A DNA stretch of 64,000 bases from Dendrolimus kikuchii (GCA_019925095.2 CM034412.1:4526001-4590000), one strand, 5' to 3'. Positions 1-14,300 are shown, counted from the first letter of the stretch. The notes: a model not told the origin generated them from the sequence alone. Program-made: numbers and translations.

Positions 1-100
1 ATTGCCCTATTGGGAATGCCTTCATAATCGACTATGGCCTAATCCCTAGCAAAGGACCCGGTACTGTGCGAAATGCATTTCCCCCGCCTTAAAAAAAATA
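1..100 (+). mobile_element. Family M retroposon tail (cut by window start)
   Basis: Shares the 3' block ending ...AGCAAAGGACC...TTTCCCCCGCCTTAAAAAAA with 3902-4158 and 22267-22599. Only the 3' end is present. Confidence 0.6.
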
Positions 101-554
101 AAAATATCTCTTGTGTTTTTATGTCTGTTTATCTATGCTTTGGTTTACGATAAAGTGTTGCTATCAATCTATCTAAAAATAAAAATATTATTTATATAAA
201 ACTAACTTAGAAATATATATACATATACGGCTTTACTTATAATAATCACGTTAAGAAACGATTAGCCATCTCTCAAATAAGAGAATCAGAATCAGACCGT
301 AATCAATGAATTTCTTTTTTTTCACTTATAAATGTATATTACCTGTTGTTTACTTAAAAGGAGTACAGATAAACGAAATTCTAATGATTAACGTAGGTTG
401 TACCCAAAATATTCGACTAAAGAGGGGTTTATGGGTAAGATTTTCACTAATCAGTTGCTGAGCAGTTTCTTTAAATTTAAGACACGATTATAAGTAAGGC
501 CCATATAGAAAATATCACGATACAAAATTTCTCGCCCAACATCTTATTGTATTA

Positions 555-842
555 CTAGCTTCTGCCCTAGAATGTTTTTTTTAACTATCCCACGGAAACT
601 TTTTAATTTTTCGGGATCAAAGGTATCCTATATGTTGAACAGGGATATAAGCTACCACCATACAAAATTTCATTTAAATCGGTCCAGTCGTTTCGGAGAT
701 TAGCCCGTACAAACAGACAAACAGACAAAAATTTGAAAAAAATCTAAATTAATTCTATTACACTTCTTTACATCCCCCGACTCGGTTTTTAGCATTTTTT
801 TTCATTGTACAGAAATTCGACCTCTACAATTTTATTATATGT
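555..842 (-). mobile_element. Non-autonomous Helitron (minus)
   Basis: Begins (its 3' end) with CTAG next to A, then the body shared with 12291-12587: GGGATATAAGCTACCACCAT, TCGGTCCAGTCGTTTCGGAG, CTCGGTTTTTAGCATTTTTT. About 290 bp. Confidence 0.6.
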
Positions 843-850
843 CCTTTAAA

Positions 851-1311
851 GATGATGCTGATACCTACTCTCACGTATAGAAGCGAGAGTTGGGTATGGA
901 AGAGAGAGCATGAAAGTAGAATAAACGCGGTCGAGATGCGAGCACTGCGCAAAATCTGCGGAGTGACGCTCGCGGACCGCGTTCGTAATACCGAAGTAAG
1001 AAAGAGAGTTGGTCTGAAAGAGAGTGTCGGGGTGAAGGTAAGGAAGGGAATGCTCTGGTGGTTCGGGCATGTGGAAAGAATGACTAAACAGATATACAAT
1101 GCAAAAGTGGATGGATGTAGAAGTCGTGGAAGGCCACGACACACCTTCCATGATCAAATTGATCGTGTACTAGCAGAAGGTGATGTCAGGAGCCTTAAGA
1201 ACAGACGAGCGTGCATGACAAGAGTTATGAATGTCAAAGAAGCAAGTGAGGTGTGTAAGAATAAGCCTGAATGCCGCTCTGTTGTTCGTGCCTACCCCGC
1301 AAGGGAACTGG
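851..1311 (+). pseudogene. LINE reverse-transcriptase C-terminus (family A, longest copy)
   Basis: Open frame of about 155 codons: [55 protein letters not shown], then [20 protein letters not shown]. This WFGHVERM...GRPR pattern is the C-terminus of non-LTR retrotransposon ORF2 (RTE-like; clade uncertain). Truncated at the 5' side; the usual (ATGT)n tail is missing. Reference copy for the many shorter pieces below. Confidence 0.8.
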
Positions 1312-1349
1312 ACTTTACTGGACTGTACTTTTAGATCCGTAAATGTAGC

Positions 1350-1600
1350 AGAATATGTACATAAAACCGATTCAACTACGTTCGCCGAACTTTCCATCGC
1401 GTAACATGTCGCACGGCGTATTCATTGCTATTCAAAACACATTAAATACATTCTCACGGAAACTAGACGACAGGTTCGGCATTACGCCGAACGCTACGTA
1501 TTTTCGGCTGATGTGTCATAGGTCACTACAAAAACTGCGAGCGTATTTAGCCGAATTTTCAGCGCCGTACTTTCGGCAGGTATGTCGCTAGCCTTAGATG
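1350..1600. other. Unassigned unique-looking sequence
   Basis: GC-richer than its surroundings, with short open frames only and no family I recognise. 1600-1660 carries a small hairpin (TTTGACATAAGCTCCATAGA with inverted TTATGTCAAA) that recurs near 34050 and 50330. Confidence 0.3.
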
Positions 1601-1699
1601 AAATTTGACATAAGCTCCATAGAAGTTATGTCAAACTTTAACCTATGGTAAGACAATGGAATGAGTACTATGATACACGAACCAGCCATTAGCGGTACT

Positions 1700-1958
1700 G
1701 AGAGTTTTTGGCGGGAACTAAAAGGGGACGTTGTGCTGTGCAGTTTTATTTTTTAAAAATGTGTAAAATTACTCTAAAATGAACAATAGTTGTAGGATAT
1801 TCATAGTTTGAGTAGTAATTATGTGTTTTTGCGAGAAATGTGAACTATATAGCCAAATCCGGCCTTTCGAGTTTTCACAAGAACTCCGTTGAATGACGTC
1901 GATTGTAGCCTACAATACAACGGCGCCTGGTTTAAAGGCCTAGTTGCCAAGCCTTAAA
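1700..1958 (+). mobile_element. SINE-like retroposon, family C, subfamily 1
   Basis: Starts GAGAGTTTTTGGCGGGAACT and ends GCCAAGCCTTAAA. Perfect 13-bp TSD CATTAGCGGTACT at 1687-1699 and 1959-1971. Lies just 3' of the transporter stop codon, in the opposite orientation to the gene. Confidence 0.85.
1745..1750 (-). terminator. Candidate poly(A) signal for the transporter, inside an antisense SINE-like copy
   Basis: AATAAA on the minus strand (TTTATT on +) is the first canonical hexamer I see beyond the stop at 2021. It lies inside family C copy 1700-1958, so the transporter 3' end may use a retroposon-supplied signal. Inference only. Confidence 0.35.
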
Positions 1959-2020
1959 CATTAGCGGTACTCCAAAAGCCCTTTAGCCTCTGCGGATAAT
2001 ATTCACGGATCGAAGAGTGT

Positions 2021-2322
2021 TCAGCACTTCTCTTGAACATCCTTAACCTTATCTTTCGCACCCAAAGCCCTTTGGATCTCGCTAAAAGTCTTCCCTTTAG
2101 TCTCAGGAACTACCACACCAATAAATACACACAATATAACACAATTCACGCTAAATAACCAATAAGTATACGAGGGTCCAATGGCGAGAGTCAAAGCTGA
2201 GAAGTATTTGGTGATGGTGAACAGGGATATATAGGATATTATCCCGGATAGGGACAATCCTACGCCGCGGAACGCGTCGTCGAATAGCTCAGCACATAGT
2301 ATCCAGTTTAGAGAGCCCACAC
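2021..2322 (-). CDS. Transporter coding exon 7 (last), stop at 2021-2023
   Basis: Begins with GT completing a Gly codon after a CTTCCAG acceptor, then helices 10-12: [14 protein letters not shown], an RG pair at residues 383-384, [11 protein letters not shown] and [12 protein letters not shown]. The charged C-tail ends VQEKC-stop. Confidence 0.93.
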
Positions 2323-5300
2323 CTGGAAGTAAGTTATTTAATTAGCAAAAAATATCAGCCAAGTACGTGTTGTTACTATGCACTAAAGTTTCTGTAGAGA
2401 CGATGATAATTTCCATCATTAGACCAATACATACATACATAACTTCACGCCAGTTCCCTTGCGGGGTAGGCACGAACAACAGAGCGCCATTTAGGCTTAT
2501 TCTTACACACCTCACTTGCTTCTTTGACATTCATAACTCTTGTCATGCACGCTCGTCTGTTCTTAAGGCTCCTAACATCACCTTCTGCTATTAGACCAAT
2601 GTGACATAAAAATTCGAAAATAACCTTCAACTCAAAAACTACGCGACAAATATTATTTAATCTTATACTAATATATAAAGCTGAAGAGTTTGTTTGTTTG
2701 CTTGAACGCGCTAATCTCAGGAACTACTGGTATAAATACTATTTTTTTTTTTTTTTCGCCTTCTCCTCCATCATATGTCAAGATAGAGGTCTTTTTATTC
2801 TTTTATTTTTTTATTCATCTTATAACTACTATACACAGGGTAAGGGGTTCTTTATTTCTTATTTTTTCTTACTTTTTTCTTATTTTTCCTTTCTTTCTTA
2901 CTTGCTAAGGTTATTTGTATTTATTTGTTACTTTTAGGACTAAACACTGTTGATACATATATAGAAATATGTGTACAGTGTTAATTGTGTGTGTTTCTTT
3001 TGACCACGGTCTCTATTACTTTAATCGCGGTATAAATACTATTATAATTTTATGTTCTGTACTTAATGAAAATATTTAAAAGCAGTAACTATTATTCTAG
3101 CAATACAATATGATAATGTAATGAAATATTTTGGTATGATTATTATGTTTTGTACTTAATGAAAATTAAGCACACTAACTTTATTTACATTAAATACAAT
3201 TATAGAATTTATAATAAAATATTTTTTAATATCAATTTTATGTCATTTATAGCATGAAAATATTTTAGAAACTTTTAAATACAATTATATTTAAGGTATG
3301 GAAGAGCGGGATCTTCTGATACAAGTAAATTTTGCTTAAAAGAAGATTCCAGCAATTGTCTACAAATTGTGCATGTGTTTTCTAAGAAATAAATATTTTC
3401 ATTTTCACTGGTCTGATTTGAAAATTCTTTCAGTGTTAGATAGCCCATTTGTCGTGGAAGGCTGTAGGCTATATATCATCATGCTAAGAATAAGAGCGGA
3501 GCACTAATGAAGAATGTTTCAAAAAACGGTGATTTTTAACTTAACTATTCCACGCGGATGAAGTCGCGGGCAGAAGCTAGTTTCATGTTATTTTTAAATT
3601 CACAAAATTTTAAAGAAAGTAATTAGGCCTGATATAAATTTGAAAAATTAAAAGTGTGGCAATTCCGGCGCACGACTAGAGTTTACTCCTTAAACATTAA
3701 AAAAACTATGATAAATAGAATAACAACAGAACGCCGTATCTTACACTGATATTATATCAAATCTTATTTCATTGCATTTAAGTTCGAAATTGTAATAGAA
3801 ACGGAACGCGCCTGTCAACGTCAATGGCCGAGCAGTTGACAGGCGCGTCAACCGTGACATATAAGAAGGACACCCCGAGTGGTCGTACGGGGAGCCTCAC
3901 GTGGACTGGGCGTAATTACGTTCTAAGTCTCAGCCTTTCCTATATAAAAAGCGGGGGGCACATGGGAGAAGGGTGGTTTTAGTGGGTAGTGGTTGTTGCC
4001 CGTGCAACTTCTCTGAGTCTCCACACAAGCTGATTGATTACTATTTGGATTGCCCCTTATTAAAGGGTAAAGCCTCCATGATCAACTATGGTCTAATCCA
4101 TTGCAAAGGACCCAGTATTGTGCGCAAATAGCATTTCCCCCGCCTTAAAAAAAAAAAAGGGGAGCCTCACGCAGTAGACATTAATATTAAAATTGCAAAA
4201 ATAATAAGAGACCTTGATTGTAGTTTAAAATAAATACCACTGAAAACTATAAAATATCTTTTATTAAAACTACCACAGAAATTGTATAATAAAAAAGTAA
4301 AGTTTCAATTTAAAAAGCGATTTTAAGGATTATTAAATCACAACACCTAATCCATATCAAAACTATAATTGGGGATACGTGCCATTGACCAGTTGTGTTC
4401 AAATATAACTAGATGGCGCTACGCGTTTTCAAATAAGCACGTACGTATTCTCATGCATTTTAAAATATTTGAACCTACCTACATGACAATTCTTAATATA
4501 GACTTTGTTCTGCCACAGCTCTGTGTTACGTGTTTTATTTCAAAGTAGCTGTTACCCGCGACTTTATCCGCGTGGAATTTTATTTCACGAAACCCTAATT
4601 TTAAAAGTAACCTAGGTTACTCCTTATAACATCAGCTATCTTCCAGTGAAAGTACCGTCAAAATCGGTCCAGCTGTTTCAGAGATTAGCCGGAACAAACA
4701 GAAATACAGACAAAAAATTTAAACATTGATTTTTGAATATAAGTAGGTACCGTATATACTTAATACTTTCATATGCATTTAGTAAAAAGTTGTTATTTTG
4801 ATATTACAGACACTTCAATTTTATTTATTTGTATACATTACAAATCCTTTGTTTAGTTTTCAAAAAGTACAATAAATAGTGAAATTAAACGAGCTATTTC
4901 GAACAAGGAGTAAACTCCAAAAATATTTTTTTAAATAATAAGACATTTTTATATTATTATTATTTTTATACAAAACACGAACGTATTGGGCGTAAACTGT
5001 TTTGCAATGTCTTTTATTTTTTATTGCAGGAGATCAGAAGACAGGCAAATGGCCCACTTGATGGAAAGCGATTACCATCGCCTATGGACATTTGGAACAC
5101 CAAAGGTGCTACAAATGCGCTGCTGCTCTCTTAAGGGAACCTGGTCACTAATTGCGGAACACAACTCGAAGGTTGTTATGGCGACATACTTTAGACCAGG
5201 GGTGGTAGCCATCCAGTCGGGCAAATGCCCTACCACCTGGCTGTGGGTTGTTTAGTCGCCTCTTACGACAGGCCGCCCGCCAGCGGGAAATTGTATTCTT

Positions 5301-8300
5301 TCTCCGTTCCTGCACGGATAAAATGTGTTACGAGTTACGTTTTTTATTTCGCAATTGTAATTCGTTAGTACTCTTGTTCCACAGTTCCACTACATTTTTG
5401 TGCAGCAGCATATAGAATATACACTTTCTTGTAAAATTTCATCCATATAACTAATATCTTAGAAATATATATTGATATACAAAAACATAAAGACGGACAA
5501 ACGGACAGAGAAGATAAAATTACCTGCACTATATCCAAAGACGATTAAAACCAACGACATGAGTGGCAAGAAATTTAAAACCCCTTCAATCTTTCCGTGT
5601 TCTTGTAACTTGAAGAATACTCCCAAACCGACCTGAAAATACCAAAACAGCCTGTTTTAAGGTAAATGTAGAAAAAGAGCTTCCTTCATAGTTTTACCTA
5701 ATTTTTTTTGTTGGAGTACAGCATACAGATTGATCACCACCTGATGGAAAATGGTTTCCGCTTATAAACATTTGCTTCATTAAAGGAGCTACCTACCAAT
5801 GTGCTGCCGGATTTGAAAAGCGGACTGGAACTTGACCAAAATTCTGGAACACAACTCCAGGTTGTTATGGCAACGAACTCTAGGTGTTAGCCATCCAGAC
5901 GCGTAAATCCCCTACCACCTAACTGAGAGTTGTTTCTTCGCCTCTCACGACAGGCCATTGGGCCACAGGAATTAATACTTAGTCTTTCTCGGTTCCTACA
6001 AGAATCAATAAGCAAACTAAGGTATTGAATAGACTACGTAAAATGGTTAAAGTCATAACTTCGATGATACTTGCGCCAGATGTCAAGTCACGATCCCTGG
6101 CCGCTGTAAACTTAAGAAACAGCCCTTGAAAAAGTGCGTAAACTGTTTTCCAACTCGAAAAAATCTGTCATTATTCCTGTCGTTTCCATTATGTTTATAT
6201 AATACATGACAATTGTGCATATATATTTATTTTTTATGAAAAAGAAATCACAACGCCTGATGCTGTCTTATAGCAATTATTATACTAGAATCATGTCTTT
6301 CAAATACTTCAGATATAGCTAACTAACGTGGGAAAATAAATAGCATCTTGCAAATGCTGTAAGTTATTATGTGTGTAGCTCTACGATTCTCCACGCGCAT
6401 AAGGCAACTCTATTACTTCTCACAGTTGTAACTATTTCCAATGGCGGCATATTTGCGGTGCTTGAGGGTTGGCTGTAGCAGAACCGGCGGTAGCGCACGT
6501 ACTTGAAAGATGGGACGCCGTCAGAGTATCAACGCAAGTAGCATCCCACACTAAAGGGCGGTCCATCTTTCAGGAAATCAGCGTCATCACATCCGGACTC
6601 CCGCCATCGTCGCGGCACAAGCCGTTTGGTTTCAAAACGGCAGGTACCCCGGCGGTGACAAGTGCCCGGCCCTTTTTACTTTTTAATATAGTTTGTAGTT
6701 TATTTTTAAGTTTCTATAGATAGATAGATAGACAACACTTTATTGTACACCAAAACATGTTGATCTGTTTTGGTAAGAAAATAGAAAAATACAAAAGATA
6801 GTATAACGGGCGGCCTTATCGCTAAAAAGCGATCTCTTCCAGGCCACCCTTGGCAGGGACTAATGGATTTTTAATACTGACGGTGGTGCAGTTTATAAAT
6901 AATGATGAATGATAAGTATACACAATACATATAATTAAGTAAAAAATATATATAAATATATACACATACGTATACACACACGTATATATACATATTAGAG
7001 TACAAACAATATTAATATACTAATATACATAATATAGTTATAGTTTACTAACAATATAATTTATTTTAGTTAATGAATAATAATATAATCATTGACTAGA
7101 ATAATCCTTTTTGAGCCAAAACTTTATCTCAAGATTTTATATTATATGAATGTGAATAATATTAATTAAATGTAATGTTTATTATGACTTAATTTATATA
7201 TATTTATAAAGCAAGTACCTAAGTTTTCATTCAGGGATTGTGTGGTTGTAGACAAAATAAAAAAAATCTAATTATTATGATAAACTTAAAACCTAACCTA
7301 ACGGAACTTTAAAATATATATACCAAAGTTGTTTATTATTTAAGCGGGAATATCAAGCATGGCTGCCAGACTACACTTTCATACATTACATAGTATACTC
7401 TTCTCTCTCTCACTATAGTAATGTGTATATACGTCTATCTCCCTCCCCCCGACACCGAGTACGCGCGAAATGCAGCGGCATCGGCGTTTTTTGCAATAGT
7501 TCTCTGCGAAACTACGAACCATGGGTCTTTTCTGAACATATATATTATATAAAAACAATATCAAAGGCCGGTCTAGTGAACTATTCGACTTGGATTTATA
7601 TGATTGTGTGAAGTGCTAATAGATGTAAATGTTCTACGGGCTATGTAAGTTGTAAGTATTCATATTTATTACTATTTGATTTGAATACACAACAACGGAA
7701 GCGCAAAGTTGGACTATTTGCTAACCATATTTTATCCGTGCAGGAACGGAGAAAGAATACAATTTCCTGCGGCCGGGCGGCCTGTCGTAAGAGGAGACTT
7801 AACAACCCACAGCCAGGTGGTAGGGCATTCGCCCGACTGGATGGCTACCACCCCTACTCTAAAGTATGTCGCCATAACAACCTTGAGTTGTGTTCCGGCA
7901 TTAGTGACCAGGTTCCAGACTCACTTAAGAGAGCAGCAGCGCATTTGTAGCACCTTTAGTGTTGCAAATGTCCATAGGCGATGGTAACCGCTTTCCATCC
8001 AGTGGGCCGTCTGCCTGTCTGCTGAAAAAAATATTAAAAAAAACCAGCGGTTACATACATACATAACTTCACGCCAGTTCCCTTGCGGGGTAGGCACGAA
8101 CAACAGAGCGCCATTTAGGCCCATTCTTACACACCTCACTTGCTTCTTTGACATTCATAATTCTTGTCATGCACACTCGTCTGTTCTTAAGGCTCCTGAC
8201 ATCACCCTCCGCTAGTACACGATCAATTTGATCATGGAAGGTGTGTCGTGGCCTTCCACGACTTCTGCATCCATCCACTTTTGCATTGTATATCTGTTTA

Positions 8301-11300
8301 GTCATTCTTTCATCATGCATTCTTTGCACCAGCGGTTACTATTATGCGAATGCCCGGAATACAAAAATAGTTTACTTAAATATAAATTTGGCTGTTTTAA
8401 AAACTTGAAATTAATAACACTCACCATTCCAACAGCTTGAGCTGATAAAGTAGTAGTTAAAATAGGTTTGCGTCCAAAACGGTCGGTGATGAAAGTAGTG
8501 ACAATACTTGACAGAATTTGTATCACTCCCACAATAACTGAAGCAATTTCCGGCTGGACACTCGTCTGTGTTGAATCCAAAATCGTTTGGAGGTAAAATG
8601 ACACAGTGTTAAACCCTAATAAATGTACCCAACCAACTATGAAAAAGACGATGAAGAAGGATTTTAAAAAGATTTTATTCTTGAAGATTTGGGTTATAGG
8701 TATTTTGATATTGTTGTCTAGTAATGAGTATTCTTTTATCTCTTCGATGGCTAATGTCTCAGTGCCTCGGAGGAAAGTTAGTACTTTCAGTGACTCGTGG
8801 TTTAGACCTGAAAAAAGAACAAATTTATATCAACACTAGAGTTTTCCCGCGGATCGAACCCTAGTATGTAGCTATATTTTACTACATAAAAATTTTATTA
8901 GGTTTTTATATAATAAAACTACGTTTTAACGGTTTTAAGCGCGGTAATTTTATTTGATTTTGGTTTTTCCGACGTTTCGGCCACTTTTCAGTGGCCGTGA
9001 TCACGGAAGACAAAGATGTCAAGTGTCAACGAGTATTATTAAAGTTTTATTTAACCTACCGCCAACTTGTTAATTTTAATTATTTAATTTTAATTTTGCT
9101 TATGGTTAATATTTACTCTATGGGAGCCTAATCTAATTTACTACCGCTTCGCAACATGTTATGGCTTGAAGAGAAGAAGCGGCGAAAGAAACTCTTCAGC
9201 TAAAGAGTTTCTTGCGCCGCTTCTTCGCGAAAACTTAAGAAAATATTAGGTTTTTATACATCGCAAGCGAAGCCGCGGGCAAAAGCTAAAATTTTTCATG
9301 AAAAATTATCTAACCTTTTCATTTTATTGCCTGATGCAGGCAAACAGGCAGGCCGCCCACCTGATGGAAAGCGGTTACCGTCGCCTGTGGACGTTTGCAA
9401 CACCAGACATATCGCTAACGCGTTGCCGACCTCTAAAAAATTTTATAACGCCCTTATTAAAAAACCCCATGTCATAGCGCAAAAGGAAAACCGCGGCGGG
9501 AAGTTCCCTCCAGATCATTGTTGTAACTAATTATTAACTAATATAGCCAAAACGATGGCATTTCATTTACGCTACTGTTGCAATTTACTAAATAAAAGAA
9601 TTTTTTTGAAAACCGGTCCACTATTGACGAAGAAATCGAGTAGCGAACATACAAAAAAAAATACAAACAAATTGCAAACCTCCGCCTTTTTGAGTCGGTT
9701 AAAAATACATTGTGACAACGCCGCAATTTCAATGTGTTGCTCTCATGATTAGTTCCATCTTCACTAGATGATGTTACGGGTATTTTGAATTAAAAATTAA
9801 ATTTGACATTTCTAAGAATTATAACAAGCCCACGTCGTCATCACTTAACATATCCCTTTTCTAATTACGCTGTGGAAATAGTCCAGTCATTTAAGTAAAA
9901 AGGGGTCAATCTCGTAATGAAAAATACGCCTTCATTTTAGTGCTCTAAAAGTGGTCTGAAAAGTCTCATAAAATCTCGTGTCTGCGCCATAAGTTATTCA
10001 AGCTCAAAAAACCCAAAAATCAGCTTTTCGCGATTATCTCGATTCCTATTGCTCCAATGATGTTATTAGTTATTATAAAAATTCTGGAGCATAAAATTTG
10101 CGACAAATTTTGTCTTAAAAAAAATTCATATGCCCAACAGTTTTTGAGATAGAGGGCAGAGAGCCCGCAGCGCTCAGCCATACTCACTGTACCTAATGAT
10201 AGGTCGACCGTGCATCTCAGTGAATAATAACTTTAGTTATAAAATCATTGAAATACCATTAACAATAAATAATTTGTATTATTTATTAGTTACTACATTT
10301 CATTGAATAACATTTTTCATACATTTCATATATTTATTTAATAATACGAACCTAATTTGTGTAATTAAAAACTCATTAGATTAAATACTTTTTGTATATC
10401 CTGATTTTATATTAATTTATTTGCCCGCTTGTATCGCTTTCTGGCAGGCGTGGTAGCGTAATGGCTAGCACACGCGTCCCAAACTCAAAGGGCGCGAGTT
10501 CGAATCATGGCCGGAACGCATGCACCAGTTTGCTGACCTTATGCCGCGTTCACATTGGTCATATTTGCACCAACGTAGAGTATTGCGGCCAATACTCCAA
10601 TATATGGATCTTTGGATACAATGTGAACATTGCGTCCAACCACTGCCCAATGTTTAATACCGACGCGCAACGAGTCGGTTTTTGAAATAAGCTCAAATGC
10701 GATGAGCACGAAAAGGGAGTGCGCGCGCCACACATTGGTCTGTCATTTATCGCGAATTGCGACTACTGTTATTCACCCACCACCGCCTTTTCTTTCGTTA
10801 TTTTCTTGTACGATGTGAATAATAAACATGCATGCCTAAACCATATGCCTAAGTTGCTAGTGCAAATGAGTTATCGTCCATAGTCTTTCGTCTTTCGCTC
10901 TGCGTCCGCAATTGAGACAGCTCCAATGCCCTTGTCTATTTCCAGTAATTGAGTACAAAGTTGGTATTGAAGCCAATGTGTGTGTGGTGCAGTACTTTGG
11001 TTTAATATTAGCCATTTGAAATTGGAGCCAAGCTTGGACGCAAACTTGAATCCAATGTGTGGCCGTGGCTTTAATGTGCAACTCGTACAATTATCACGTG
11101 CTAACAACTGTGAAGGAAAAGATCGTAATGAAACTTCCACATCTAAATAACCGATATGTCATATCTGCCCAACCGCCTTGGACAAGCGTGGCGGGTATAG
11201 TGTCCGTTCCCCAAAAGCGGCTGGCCCTTTTTTTTTTTGGCCAGGGGAAATCCGTTTGAGGACTAAGCCGCGACAGGCACAGAAGCCTGGGGGCATGTTC

Positions 11301-14300
11301 GCGACCCGTGTGAGTGTGTGGGATTCGCCAGATCGGGGGTGGCACTAGCGTGCCCGGTCAGAACCGGTGCCACGCTATTGCCACGCCCCAGTTAGGGATA
11401 CCCACTAAAACCCCTGGGTGTTCCGTCCTGCGCCTTATGCCAGGGCTACGTGTATACGTGCTTCCGAACTCCGCATGCCCTGGCAGGCGTGGGCCCCCCT
11501 CACTGGGCCTCTTCCTATGCCAGGGGACGTATCCCCCGGCTACAAACTAGGTCTATTCCATACGTGGGGCGGTCTGTAACGCGCCGCACGGGAAGAGAGA
11601 TGAGCGCGCGCGGAACACTCGCGCTCTCATCTCGACGGCATGTGCGGGTGAGTGAGAATCCCTATACCCCTAGGAAAAGCGGCTGGCCCGAGCCAAGCTA
11701 TGGGACATTTATGGGTTGTTATTATATCATCATTATGCATAGGTATATCGCTCTCGATGTCAGGAGCCTTAAGAACAGACGAGCGTGCATGACAAGAGTT
11801 ATGAATGTCAAAGAAGCAAGTGAGGTGTGTAAGAATAAGCATGAATGGCACTCTGTTGTTCGTGCCTACCCCGCAAGGGAAGTGGCGTGAAGTTATGTAC
11901 GTATATCGCTCTCTAAAAATGTTCTCCAATGTTATTATTTTATTCAAACTAACTTCTAGTTTGAATAAAATAATAACACTAGAATACGAATTATAACTTA
12001 CCCTTTGAATAAAGGAAGTACGGGCTATCCGGCAATAAGATTAACGGCATTGTAGTCGCTACCACTACGGAAGCGAAAATGACGTTTAGGGTCCAATACG
12101 ACACAAATGGACCCATACTAAACATAATCAACACCCCTGTTGAACAAACTACTTGCAGGATAGTACCGAGAGCGCCACGTATTTCTTTCTGAAAATATTA
12201 AAAGTATTTATTTTTAAATAAAATATGTACTTTCTACTAATTTTTTATTGGGAAGCAAATCTAATTCAAATTCAAAGTTTTTATTCAAAACTAGCTGATG
12301 CCTGCGACTTCGTCCGCGTGGTGCGGTTTTTTAACTGTCCCACGGGAACTCTTTAATTTTTCGGGATCACAAGTATCCTATATTGACCAGGGATATAAGC
12401 TACCACCATATTAAATTTCATTTAAATCGGTCCAGTCGTTTTGGAGATTAGCCGGTACAAACAGACAAACAAAATTTTGAAAAAAATCTAAATTAGTTCT
12501 ATTTCACTTCTTTACATCCCCTTGACTCGGTTTTTAGCATTTTTTTTCATTGTACAGAAATTCGACGTCTACAGTTTTATATATGTACTAGCGGCCCCGG
12601 CAGACGCTGTCCTGCTCTGAAAAATAAAATCTAGGACCCGATCCCAGCGCCACCTACCGGTTCCAATTGCGGATTTAAACCATCCAGGAACCCACTCAAA
12701 CACAAAAACAAAATCACCAAAATCGGTCCAGGTGATTAGGAGGATCCTGGAACCCGATCTCAGCGCCACCTACCGTTTCCAATGGGATAAAAAGTATCCT
12801 ATATCCGTCTCCTGGTTGTAAGCTACCTCCCCACCAATTTTCAGCCAAATCGGTACAGCCTTTTTTGAGTTATAAATAGTGTAACTAACACGACTTTCTT
12901 TTATATATATAGCTGTAAAACTTTTTGAAGGTCATTACATATTAATTTATATATGTAAAAAATTAGTAGTTCTTCGTCCTATTCTATGTACACCGCTTCG
13001 CAACGTGTTATTGCTGTTAAGGAGAAGCGGCAAGAAACTCCCCAGCAACACGTCTAGCTAAAAAATGTTCCTTTATATTTCTTATTCTATTTATATCTCA
13101 AATACTTTTTTATACAGAAGTATGTTACAGAATTACTTTTGAAGAATTAATGGAGTTGTAGCAAACAGTGCATACTCCACAAGAGAAAGAGACAATAAAA
13201 GAAAAGCAAAAAGAAACCCACTTCAAGAGTGACTAAAGAGCAAAAATAACTATTTTCTAACATTTACAACATCTTGAAGTCGGAGCCGAGTAAAACATAA
13301 AGAATCAATAAAAATTTTGCAAAATAATATGTATTTACAGGTAAAGAATAAGCCTGAATGGCGCTCTGTTGCTCGTGCCTACCCCGCAAGGGAACTGGCG
13401 TGAAGTTATGTATGTATGTTTACAGGTAAATTAGCGACGAGACGTTTTTGCATTTGTAGTAGTGTACGGTCAGCACAAATGAATAAACTAATACTTTTTA
13501 TACTTATATATTTTTATAGGCAGGTACTTAATATCAAAGTAATATATATTTTTTTAATGCAGGAGTTCAGCAGACAGGCAGACGGCCCACTTGATGGAAA
13601 GCGATTACCATCGCCTATGGACATTTGCAACACCAAAGTTGCTACAAATGCGCTGCTTCTCTCTTAACGGAGTCTGGAACCTGGTCACTAATGCCAGAAC
13701 ACAACTCCAGGATGTTATGGCGGCATACTCTATACCAGGGGTGGTAGCCATCCAGTCGGGCAAATGCCCTACCTGTGGGTTGTTTTGTCGCCTCTTAGGA
13801 CAGGCCAGGTCAACGCAGGAAATTGTATTCTTTCTCCATTCCTGCACGCATGTAAACATAATTTACATCCGTTAATATAATTTTTAATACATTTCAAGTT
13901 TAGAACTCCTCCATATATACAAATACTCTACATATACAAAACTCTAAATATACAAATACTCTACATATACAACACTCTATATATACAAATACTCTATATA
14001 TACAAATACTCTATATATACAAACGTAAAGCTATTTTACCTATAAATAAGAAAGCATACAACCAGTATCAACTAAGCTAGTTAGATGTCGTTATTCGCTT
14101 CTTTTGACGATTTATAATTTTAGATAAATATATTCTAGTACGATATAGCCGCGACTTCGTCAACGATTGAATTGAAGTTTCCGTGGGAATCCCGGGATAA
14201 AGAGTATCACACATTTTATTACATAAAAGTTTGCTATGGATCAATGAAAGAATTGCATTTAAATTCGTTTTTGTTTTAACTGGCCATTTTAAATAATTCC

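Larger units (their letters stand above)
12255..13065 (-). mobile_element. LINE 3' tail, family G, split by two Helitrons
   Basis: Starts ATTCAAATTCAAAGTTTTTA at 12263 and resumes after the Helitrons at about 12913 with CTTTTTGAAGG, then ACCGCTTCGCAACGTGTTAT and CCCCAGCAACACGTCTAGCT. Intact homologues: 18655-18840 (+) and 27395-27590 (-). Confidence 0.6.

Noticed and set aside
5020..5255. Conserved 'protein' starting [11 protein letters not shown] seen in many places
   Set aside because: It is one frame of family B, shared by non-coding copies on both strands, frameshifted between copies.
10447..10520. Functional tRNA gene
   Set aside because: A- and B-box-like words are present but the T stem and acceptor do not pair.
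11314..11550. Proline/glycine-rich frames in the GC-rich block
   Set aside because: No motif, no splice context; GC-rich repeat sequence lowers stop frequency.
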